Part shown: positions 15,413-22,064 of the stretch, in pieces
Layout of the letters: the number at the start of each line of letters is the position of its first letter
How positions within the stretch are numbered: the first letter of the stretch is position 1
From: an uncultured Alphaproteobacteria bacterium
GTDB taxonomy: Bacteria; Pseudomonadota; Alphaproteobacteria; Bin95
NCBI GenBank assembly: GCA_937891825.1
Contig: CALAHN010000053.1
Span: forward strand, 1 to 35,761
Length of the DNA: 35,761 bases
Direction of reading: 5' to 3'
Program-made: the position numbers and the translations under genes
Notes under the pieces: generated by a model
The model's input: only the letters and a program-made list of their open reading frames with translations
The model's database searches: none
Told to the model about the DNA's origin: nothing

Positions 15413-16681
15413 TCAGCGCCGCACCGCCATCCCGTCGGCGAGCGAGCGGCGGTAGGCGAGATACGCGGGCAGCGCGCCCGATGCGCATCCGGCCAGAACC
15501 ACCAGTCCAAGCAAGGCGAGCTCATAGGCGGAAAGCCCGCCGGCGGGCAGATGGAAGCCGAACTGGCTCTGCACGAAGGGCCGGGCAAGCCAGATGCCGC
15601 CATAGAGCATCGCCGCGCCCACAGCGGCCGCCACAGCGGCGAGTCCGCCGGACTCGACCACCAGCAGCAGAAAGATTTCCCGGGGCCGCGCGCCGACGGA
15701 GCGCAGGATCGCCATTTCCCGCCGCCGCTCGTTCAAGGCGCCGAGGCTGACGGCGGTCATGCCCATGAAACCCGTGACCACGACCATGACCGAGATGGCG
15801 AACAGCGCTTTCTCCAACCCGCCGATCGCGTCCCACAATTGCTGCAGGGTCACGCCGGGCAGGATCGCGAGCAGCGCCTCATCGGCATAGGTATTGACGC
15901 GGCGCTGGACGGCGAAGGCCGCCATGCGGGATTTGAGGCCGACCAGCACCGCCGTGACCGCCTTGGGCTGCAGCGCCATCGCGCGCGCCGCTTCGGCCGA
16001 GACCGCTTGACCGGGCCGCGGCGGGCGGCCGGACTGCCAGTCGACATGGATGGCTTCGATCGCCGCCAGGCTGACATGCACCGACCGGTCGACGGGCGTG
16101 CCGGTGCGGGCGAGGACGCCGAAAACCGTGAACGGCTTGTCGTCATGGGACTGGACCGCGAATGCGCCGGCGCCGTGGGCCAGCACGATGCGGTCGCCGA
16201 CGACATAGCCCAGTTCGCGCGCGACATCGGCGCCGATGACCGCGTCGAAAAGATCCGCGAACGGCTGGCCGGCATCGAACGACAAGGCCTGCCGGCGTCC
16301 GTAGCGAAGATGCTCGAAATAGCCCGCGGTCGTGCCGACGACCCGGAAGCCGCGATGGGCGTCGCCAAGCGATATCGGCACGCTCCAGGCGACTTCCGGC
16401 CAGGCGCGAAGCTCTTCGTAGCTCTGCCAGGAGATGTTGTTGCTGGCGTCCCCGATGCGGAAGACCGAATACAGCAGAAGCTGGATCGCGCCGCCGCGAG
16501 CGCCGACGATCAAATCCGTGCCGGAGACCGTGTTCGCGAAGCTGTCCCGGGCGCCGGAGCGGACTTTCTCGACGCCCAGCAACAACGTGACGCTAAGCGC
16601 GATGGCGGCGATGGTCAGGATCGCGGTCGCCTTGCGATTGATCAGGCTCTTGAGCGCCAGGCTGAGCAATGGGGCGTTCAT
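15413..16681 (-). CDS. ABC transporter permease, MacB/FtsX (mechanotransmission) type
   Basis: 422 residues with the four-helix topology of MacB/FtsX/LolCE proteins: one N-terminal membrane segment (about 18-38), a large periplasmic domain (about 40-285), then three membrane segments around 290-312, 338-365 and 383-407. The ALNERRREMAILRSVGARPREIF coupling-helix region is the FtsX-family signature. It overlaps the ATPase gene by four bases (ATGA) and is last in the DUF3299/DUF2796 cassette. Proteins of this type use ATP hydrolysis to move periplasmic parts or extrude lipoproteins and peptides rather than to carry ions through a channel. This matters for interpreting the cassette's role. Confidence 0.9.
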   Translation of the reverse strand: MNAPLLSLALKSLINRKATAILTIAAIALSVTLLLGVEKVRSGARDSFANTVSGTDLIVGARGGAIQLLLYSVFRIGDASNNISWQSYEELRAWPEVAWSVPISLGDAHRGFRVVGTTAGYFEHLRYGRRQALSFDAGQPFADLFDAVIGADVARELGYVVGDRIVLAHGAGAFAVQSHDDKPFTVFGVLARTGTPVDRSVHVSLAAIEAIHVDWQSGRPPRPGQAVSAEAARAMALQPKAVTAVLVGLKSRMAAFAVQRRVNTYADEALLAILPGVTLQQLWDAIGGLEKALFAISVMVVVTGFMGMTAVSLGALNERRREMAILRSVGARPREIFLLLVVESGGLAAVAAAVGAAMLYGGIWLARPFVQSQFGFHLPAGGLSAYELALLGLVVLAGCASGALPAYLAYRRSLADGMAVRR

Positions 16682-17400
16682 CGCTTGGCCTCGCCGGGCC
16701 GATTGATGTCCGACAGGACGATCGTGCGGTCGAAGGCGGGCGCCAGGGAGCGATCGTGCGACACGAAAAGCAGCGTGGCGCCGGCCGCCGCCGTTTCCGC
16801 ATTCAGAAGGGCCAGGAAGGCGTCGCGGGCGTCCGCATCGAGCGCGGAAGTCGGCTCGTCGCAGATCACCAGGTCCGGCCGGCCGATCAAGGCGCGGGCG
16901 ACGGCGACGCGCTGTTGCTGGCCGGTGCTGAGGCGAGCGACGTCGCGGCCGGCCAGCGCCTTGACGTCGAGGCCCAGCCGCGCCAGGAGACGCGCCGCCT
17001 CGGTCGCGGGATCGCTCCCGGCGGCCGCGATCCGCTCCCGGCGGCGCGGCGAGAACCGGCAGGCCAGCAACACATTGTCGAGCAGCGAGAGATAGGGCAC
17101 GAGGTTGAAGGACTGGAACACGAAGCCGATGCGATCGCTGCGGAACCGGTCGCGCCGCGCATTCGGCATGGCAGCGAGATCGGCCCCCAGAACGCAGAGC
17201 CGTCCGGCCGTGGGCTTCAGGACCCCGGCGAGCAGGTTCAGCAAGGTCGTCTTGCCGCCGCCGCTCTGCCCCGCGATGAAGACGGCCTCGCCGCGCCTGA
17301 TCTCAAGGCTATCGATGGCGATGACGTCGGGCTCGCCCTCGCGCCATCGGAACCTCAAACCTTCGGCCTGGATGACCGCCGACTGGCATTCAGGCTCCAT
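16678..17400 (-). CDS. ABC transporter ATP-binding protein (LolD/MacB-like)
   Basis: 240-residue cytoplasmic ATPase pairing with the adjacent permease. Walker A GQSGGGKT at 44-51, Q-loop FVFQSFNLVPYLSLLDNV, signature LSTGQQQRVAVARAL, Walker B LVICDEPTSALD and the switch His in FVSHD are all present. The signature reads LSTGQ instead of the usual LSGGQ, a mild variation. The sequence places it in the LolD/MacB ATPase group, consistent with the MacB-type partner. It lies 48 bases after the DUF2796 gene and overlaps the permease start. Confidence 0.93.
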   Translation of the reverse strand: MEPECQSAVIQAEGLRFRWREGEPDVIAIDSLEIRRGEAVFIAGQSGGGKTTLLNLLAGVLKPTAGRLCVLGADLAAMPNARRDRFRSDRIGFVFQSFNLVPYLSLLDNVLLACRFSPRRRERIAAAGSDPATEAARLLARLGLDVKALAGRDVARLSTGQQQRVAVARALIGRPDLVICDEPTSALDADARDAFLALLNAETAAAGATLLFVSHDRSLAPAFDRTIVLSDINRPGEAKR

Positions 17401-17448
17401 TCGGATGCTCGTCCCGCGCCATGCTCGATCCTACTTCGGCGGGTCGAT

Positions 17449-17994
17449 CTAGAATTGGAGCTGCGGCGACTGCGGCGTCAGTTCCTGCGCCGTCTGGCCG
17501 GACGGGCCGATGACGGCTGCGTCGATCTCCGCAATTCCGGGGAAATGCTCGAAATAGCGCACGCGGATCGTCTGCAAAGCTTCGGGCTTGGCGCAGGTCC
17601 AGCCATAATGCGCGTGGAAAGCGGTATGGTCGGCGGCGTCAGCCTTCTGCCCATGGGCGTCGGCGAGCGCTTCCTGCTCGGCTTCGGCTTCGGTCAGGGC
17701 GCAGCCGGCGGCTTCCGGCAGGTCGAACATCGCGCCGGCATCGCCCAGGCGGCGAAGGGCGGCGGCGATCTTCGCCTTCTGCGCATCGTCCCCTGGCGCA
17801 TGCTCGAAGCCGACGATGTCCATGCCCGGCGCTTCGACAGCGATCTCCAGTTGGCCGCCATCCAGGGCCGCCTGCAAGGTCGCATGGCCGTGCCGATGCG
17901 CCCCGTGCTCCCGCCGTTCCGTCGCGGCTGCCGGTCCCGACGCAGCGGCCGCCGTCGTCATCGCTATCAGCGTCATGCCAACCAGAATCCGCAT
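17449..17994 (-). CDS. DUF2796/ZrgA-like histidine-rich periplasmic zinc-binding protein
   Basis: 181 residues with an N-terminal signal peptide. The mature protein has an early His cluster (EHGAHRHGHA) and a second one in the middle (ADAHGQKADAADHTAFHAHYGW). The core ATLQAALDGGQLEIAVEAPGMDIVGFEHAP segment and the late IRVRYFEHFPGIAEIDA stretch match DUF2796. Members of this family (ZrgA of Vibrio cholerae, and a Pseudomonas homologue) are reported as zinc-repressed, zinc-binding proteins. The start at 17994 lies 4 bases after the DUF3299 stop, so they are co-transcribed. The exact role, chaperone or capture protein for the ABC system, is not established here. Confidence 0.87.
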   Translation of the reverse strand: MRILVGMTLIAMTTAAAASGPAAATERREHGAHRHGHATLQAALDGGQLEIAVEAPGMDIVGFEHAPGDDAQKAKIAAALRRLGDAGAMFDLPEAAGCALTEAEAEQEALADAHGQKADAADHTAFHAHYGWTCAKPEALQTIRVRYFEHFPGIAEIDAAVIGPSGQTAQELTPQSPQLQF

Positions 17995-17998
17995 GCCG

Positions 17999-18697
17999 TC
18001 ACTCCTTGTAGGGTTCGGTAACTGTGACATCGAGCCGGTAGCCGGTCGCAACCGGCGACTGGCCGTCGACGAGGGAAAGATTGACCGTCGCATCCACGGC
18101 CGAAAGCCGGCCCGTGATATAGACCGGCGTGAACACCCCCTGGCTTTCGAAGCCGGGCGCATAATGGGCGTGCGCCATCTGGTTCGGCGGCGGCGGCGGC
18201 GTATGGATGCAGGCGCCGACGAACGGCACCAGCAGAAACTCGGTCACCTTGGCGCCGTCGAATTCCAGCGGCAGCACATAGCCCGGCATGCGGATCATCT
18301 TGCCGTCAAGCTCGGGATTGGTCTGCTTGTCGAGGATCGCGACTTCGCCCGCCATGCGGTCGACCCGGTCGGCGATCGCCGCGGCCTCGGGGAACGTCGT
18401 CCGATAGTCGGTCTCCAGGAGCGCCAGATCGTCCGCCGACAGGAATTCGCGGCGGAGCTCGCCGGACGCGAGCTGCCGCTTCAGCGCATTCTGATCGCTG
18501 AGCATCCGAAAGGCGTCCTGGGAGCCTTCCGGCAATGCATCCAGGCGCGCCTGCAGGCCTTCAGCTTCGGTTTCGAGGAGGCCATAGGCGGCGGGCAGCA
18601 GATCGTCCCAGCCGATCGACGCAACCTTCGCCGCCGCTGAATGCGGCGCGAAGCTCAGCGCCGCGAGCAGAACCAAAGCGAACCGGCCGAGGCGCAT
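17999..18697 (-). CDS. DUF3299 secreted protein, first gene of a zinc-responsive cassette
   Basis: 232 residues with a Sec signal peptide (basic start, hydrophobic core, SAAA cleavage zone). The DUF3299 signature is LVPFVGACIHTPPPPPNQ, preceded by IRMPGYVLPLEFDG and followed by GVFTPVYITGRL. An alpha-helical N-terminal region (about residues 40-130) lacks a name. It is first in the operon behind a Zur-like operator 39 bases upstream, with GGGAG before the ATG. DUF3299 genes are commonly neighbours of zinc-regulated ABC genes. Biochemical function is unknown; the conserved Cys-Ile-His suggests metal binding, but this is inference. Confidence 0.85.
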   Translation of the reverse strand: MRLGRFALVLLAALSFAPHSAAAKVASIGWDDLLPAAYGLLETEAEGLQARLDALPEGSQDAFRMLSDQNALKRQLASGELRREFLSADDLALLETDYRTTFPEAAAIADRVDRMAGEVAILDKQTNPELDGKMIRMPGYVLPLEFDGAKVTEFLLVPFVGACIHTPPPPPNQMAHAHYAPGFESQGVFTPVYITGRLSAVDATVNLSLVDGQSPVATGYRLDVTVTEPYKE

Positions 18698-18735
18698 CCT
18701 CGATCTCCCGTGAGCATTCAGAGGACAGCTTTATA

Positions 18736-18750
18736 TGTTATAGAGTAACA
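18736..18750 (-). promoter_or_regulatory. Zur-like operator overlapping the promoter of the DUF3299 operon
   Basis: TGTTA (18736-18740) and TAACA (18746-18750) form a perfect inverted repeat with a 5-base spacer. The wider sequence, ATATGTTATAGAGTAACACTT, closely resembles proteobacterial Zur boxes built on TGTTATAnnATAACA. On the minus strand it sits 39-53 bases before the ATG and overlaps the likely -10 region (TATAAC or ATATAA). Bound Zur-zinc would block transcription. The match plus the zinc-linked gene content make it credible, but the zur gene itself is not in the window. Confidence 0.7.
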
Positions 18751-18801
18751 CTTAGTCCAGTCCGAAAAATCGCTGACCTCTGGGTCGGAGGCGACAGGGG
18801 C

Positions 18802-19038
18802 TCAGGCAAGCGGCTTCAGCACGCGATCCTTGGATGCCGGGAACTTCGCCAGCTTGGCCGCCGGCCGGATCGGCCGCGCGACCAGGTTGCCGCCGCAATT
18901 CGGGCAGAGGCCGCCCGGCAAACGGCTGCCGGCGCAGTCCCGGCAAAACGTGCATTCGAAACTGCAGATCACGGCGTCCGCGGCGTCGGGCGGCAGGTCC
19001 TTGTCGCAGCATTCGCAGTTCGGCTTGAGAATCAGCAT
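18802..19038 (-). CDS. DUF1272 cysteine-rich zinc-ribbon-like protein
   Basis: 78-residue cytoplasmic protein with many cysteines: CECCDKDLPPDAADAVICSFECTFCRDC and then GLCPNCGGNLV. This is the DUF1272 pattern, probably binding two zinc ions. It begins at 19038 (LILKPNCECC) and ends in a basic, proline-containing tail. It lies upstream of the zinc cassette on the same strand, 104 bases away. The Zur-like operator lies between them, so it is a separate unit. Biological role unknown. Confidence 0.85.
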   Translation of the reverse strand: MLILKPNCECCDKDLPPDAADAVICSFECTFCRDCAGSRLPGGLCPNCGGNLVARPIRPAAKLAKFPASKDRVLKPLA

Positions 19039-19115
19039 GTGTGTCGCTCCTATCCTGGCTTGATCGATCGGGCGGGCGCAGTCAGGATGCGGCCCCGCAT
19101 ACTGGGGAGCATCCT

Positions 19116-20033
19116 ATGGCAGACGCCATTCCGTTCAATCGCCAATTCGACGCCGCGCCGGGCGAGGTCGTGACGCTGACGCCGCATTTGCGCCGCATCA
19201 CCTCGCCGAACCCGTCGATGTTCACGTTCAAGGGCACCAACACCTATATCGTCGGCCATGGCAAGGTCGGCGTCGTCGATCCAGGCCCTGTCTCGCCGGA
19301 GCATGCCGCGGCGATCCTGGGCGCGCTCAAGGCGTCGGGCGAGACGGTGACCCATATCATCGCGACCCACACCCACAACGACCATTCCCCCGGCATCGCC
19401 GCGATCCAGGCCGCGACCGGGGCGCCCACCTACGGCTTCGGCCCCCATGGCGTCGGCGCCCGCCGCGACTGGCCGTTCGATTCGCCGGAGGGCGGCGACA
19501 AGACCTTCAACCCCGACCACACGGTCCCCGACGGCGGCCTGATCGAGGGCGACGGCTGGACGCTTGAGGCGATCCACACGCCCGGCCACATCTCCAACCA
19601 TCTCTGTCTGGCGCTCCGGGAAGACAACGTGATGCTGTCGGGCGACCATGTCATGGGCTGGTCGACCTCCATCGTCTCGCCGCCCGACGGCGACATGACC
19701 CAATATATGGCGAGCTTGCGCAAGATGCTCGGCCGGAACGAGACGGTCTATTACCCCGGCCATGGCGGCCCGATCGAAAACCCGAAGCCCTTCGTCCAGG
19801 CCTTCATCGACCACCGCCTCGCCCGCGAGGACCAGATCCGCGCTTGCCTGAAAGCCGGGCCGCTGACGATTCCGGCGATGGTCGCGACGATGTATGCCGA
19901 CGTCGATCCCAACCTGCATCGCGCGGCCGGGCGATCCGTCCTCTCCCATCTGCTCGGCATGTGGGAGCAAGGCGAAATCGCCTGCCCCGACACGCCGCCC
20001 GGCCCCAATTCCACCTATAGCTTGAGCCAATAA
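19116..20033 (+). CDS. MBL-fold metallo-hydrolase (LACTB2-like)
   Basis: 305 residues. The metallo-beta-lactamase motif is THTHNDHSPG (His85, His87, Asp89, His90), with further metal ligands in TPGHISNH, SGDHVMGW and YPGHGGP. The long C-terminal part (IENPKPFVQAFIDHRLAREDQI, then IPAMVATMYADV) is the helical extension of the LACTB2/glyoxalase II-like group. The substrate is unknown; thioesters or nucleic acids are possible for relatives. GGGGAG precedes ATG 19116. It is followed 12 bases later by a crotonase, suggesting CoA-thioester metabolism. Confidence 0.9.
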   Translation: MADAIPFNRQFDAAPGEVVTLTPHLRRITSPNPSMFTFKGTNTYIVGHGKVGVVDPGPVSPEHAAAILGALKASGETVTHIIATHTHNDHSPGIAAIQAATGAPTYGFGPHGVGARRDWPFDSPEGGDKTFNPDHTVPDGGLIEGDGWTLEAIHTPGHISNHLCLALREDNVMLSGDHVMGWSTSIVSPPDGDMTQYMASLRKMLGRNETVYYPGHGGPIENPKPFVQAFIDHRLAREDQIRACLKAGPLTIPAMVATMYADVDPNLHRAAGRSVLSHLLGMWEQGEIACPDTPPGPNSTYSLSQ

Positions 20034-20045
20034 GGAACCGCGCCC

Positions 20046-20849
20046 ATGAGCGAAGACAGCGTCATCTACGAAAAGACCGGCCGCATCGTCACCTGGACGA
20101 TCAACAAGCCGGAAATCCGCAATTCCGTCTCCGCGCCTGACGTCGTCGCGCGGTTCGAGGAAATCTGCGAGATGGTCGCGAAGGACCATGAGGTTTCCTG
20201 CGTGATCCTGACCGGCGCCGGCACGGCGTTCTCCTCCGGCGGCGACGTCAAGGACATGGCGAAACGCGCGCCCACGATGCAAGGCTTCCCGGCCGGCACC
20301 CGCCACTGGTACCGCGAGGGCATTCAGCGCATTCCCCTGGCGCTCGACAAGCTGGAAGTGCCGCTGATCGCGGCGGTCAACGGCCACGCCATCGGCGCCG
20401 GCTGCGACCTCGCCATGATGTGCGACATCCGCGTCGCGGCCGACACGGCCCAGTTCGGCGAAGTCTTCGTCAATCTCGGGATCATTCCGGGCGACGGCGG
20501 CTCGTGGTATCTGCCGCGTCTGGTCGGCCGGTCCCGCGCTTTCGAGATGACGTTCACCGGCGACGTGATCGACGCCGCCGAAGCCAAGGCCATCGGCCTC
20601 GTCAGCCATGTCGTGCCGATGGCGGAACTGATGCCGACCGCCATGAAGATCGCGACCAAGATCGCCCGCAAGCCGCCGGAAGCGCTGCGCATGACCAAGC
20701 GCCTGCTGAAGGAAAGCGAGTTCCAGCGGCTCGACACCGCCCTGGAAATGGCGGCGGGCTTCCAGGCCCTCGCCCAGGCGACCAAGGACCATCAGGAAGC
20801 CGCGACGGCCTTCGCCGAAAAGCGCAAGCCGAACTTCACCGGCGAATAG
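20046..20849 (+). CDS. crotonase-fold enoyl-CoA hydratase/isomerase family protein (atypical active site)
   Basis: 267-residue crotonase fold. The CoA oxyanion-hole motifs are present: AGTAFSSGGDVKDM and NGHAIGAGCDLAMMCDIRVAAD. The classical hydratase carboxylates do not align: the first Glu (in GGGCELAMMCD of rat enoyl-CoA hydratase) is Asp in GAGCDLAMMCD, and the second (GQPEILLG) falls on Phe in FGEVFVNLGIIPGDGG, although a Glu lies two residues earlier. It may be an isomerase or another crotonase rather than a hydratase. It is co-directional with the MBL hydrolase and with pgk, which starts 3 bases after its stop. Confidence 0.88.
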   Translation: MSEDSVIYEKTGRIVTWTINKPEIRNSVSAPDVVARFEEICEMVAKDHEVSCVILTGAGTAFSSGGDVKDMAKRAPTMQGFPAGTRHWYREGIQRIPLALDKLEVPLIAAVNGHAIGAGCDLAMMCDIRVAADTAQFGEVFVNLGIIPGDGGSWYLPRLVGRSRAFEMTFTGDVIDAAEAKAIGLVSHVVPMAELMPTAMKIATKIARKPPEALRMTKRLLKESEFQRLDTALEMAAGFQALAQATKDHQEAATAFAEKRKPNFTGE

Positions 20850-20852
20850 GCG

Positions 20853-22058
20853 ATGGCCAAATTCAACGGGATCGACGACCTGGACGTCGCCGGCAAGACG
20901 GCGCTCGTCCGGGTCGATTACAACGTGCCGGTGCAGGACGGCAAGGTGAGCGACGCCACCCGGATCGAGCGGTCGCTCGCGACGATCCGCGACCTGACGG
21001 CCAAGGGCGCCCGCGTCGCCTGCCTGTCGCATTTCGGGCGGCCGAAGGGCAAGCCGGTCGCCGACATGTCGCTTCGCCCGATCGCGCACGCCATGCAGGA
21101 AGCGCTTGGGGCGCCGGTCGCCTTTGGCGCGGATTGCATCGGCGCGCCGGCGGAAAGCGCCATTCGGGGCCTCGCGCCCGGCGGCGTAGCCTTGCTGGAG
21201 AACGTCCGTTTCCATCCGGGCGAGGAAGCGAACGATCCCGCCTTCGCGGCGGCGCTCGCCAGGCTTGGCGACGTCTATGTGAACGACGCCTTCTCCGCCG
21301 CCCACCGCGCCCATGCCTCGACGGAAGGCCTCGCCCGGTTGTTGCCGGCGGCGGCGGGCCGCTTGATGGAGGCGGAGCTGAAAGCGCTCGCCGCCGCGCT
21401 CGACAATCCGGCGCGTCCGGCGGCGGCGCTCGTCGGCGGGGCGAAGGTCTCCAGCAAGATCACGATCCTGGAAGCCCTGCTCGGCAAGGTCGATGCGCTG
21501 ATCGTCGGCGGCGGCATGGCCAACACGTTCCTGCTGGCGCTTGGCCATGACATGGGCAAGAGCCTGGTCGAAGCCGACATGGTTCAGACCGCCCGGGCGA
21601 TCATCGCCCGCGCCGACGAGATCGGCTGCGCGCTCATCCTGCCGACCGACGCCGTGTGCGCCGCCGAGTTCAAGGCCAATCCGCCGACCGCGATCGTGCC
21701 GGTGACGGCGGTGCCGACCGCCCAGATGATGCTGGATGTCGGGCCGGACAGCGCGCGCGCGCTCGAACGCTTGCTGGAGGATTACAAGACCCTGGTCTGG
21801 AACGGCCCGCTCGGCGCCTTCGAGACGCCGCCCTTCGACGCCGCGACCAACAGGGTCGCCCAGAAGGCGGCGGCGCTGGTCAAGGCGGGGCGGCTGCTGG
21901 CGGTCGCCGGCGGCGGCGATACCGTGGCGGCGCTGGCGCATGCCGGCGTCGTCGACGATTTCACCTATGTCTCGACCGCCGGCGGCGCCTTCCTGGAATG
22001 GCTGGAAGGCAAGACCCTGCCGGGCGTCGCGGCCCTGGAAGCAGCGGCGGCGCGGTAG
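20853..22058 (+). CDS. pgk: phosphoglycerate kinase
   Basis: Cytosolic glycolytic/gluconeogenic enzyme that transfers phosphate between 1,3-bisphosphoglycerate and ADP; 401 residues, the normal length. Motifs: VRVDYNVP (the usual Phe is Tyr), [66 protein letters not shown] and GGGDTVAAL for the nucleotide. All substrate-binding segments are intact, so it should be active. It follows a crotonase instead of the more usual gap or fba neighbours. It is convergent with the orphan molybdopterin subunit, only 6 bases away. Confidence 0.97.
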   Translation: MAKFNGIDDLDVAGKTALVRVDYNVPVQDGKVSDATRIERSLATIRDLTAKGARVACLSHFGRPKGKPVADMSLRPIAHAMQEALGAPVAFGADCIGAPAESAIRGLAPGGVALLENVRFHPGEEANDPAFAAALARLGDVYVNDAFSAAHRAHASTEGLARLLPAAAGRLMEAELKALAAALDNPARPAAALVGGAKVSSKITILEALLGKVDALIVGGGMANTFLLALGHDMGKSLVEADMVQTARAIIARADEIGCALILPTDAVCAAEFKANPPTAIVPVTAVPTAQMMLDVGPDSARALERLLEDYKTLVWNGPLGAFETPPFDAATNRVAQKAAALVKAGRLLAVAGGGDTVAALAHAGVVDDFTYVSTAGGAFLEWLEGKTLPGVAALEAAAAR

Positions 22059-22064
22059 GGCTGT

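Noticed and set aside
19050-21941. A 963-codon minus-strand frame opposite the MBL, crotonase and pgk genes
   Set aside because: It is a shadow of three well-supported plus-strand genes; its composition is that of a high-GC antisense frame.
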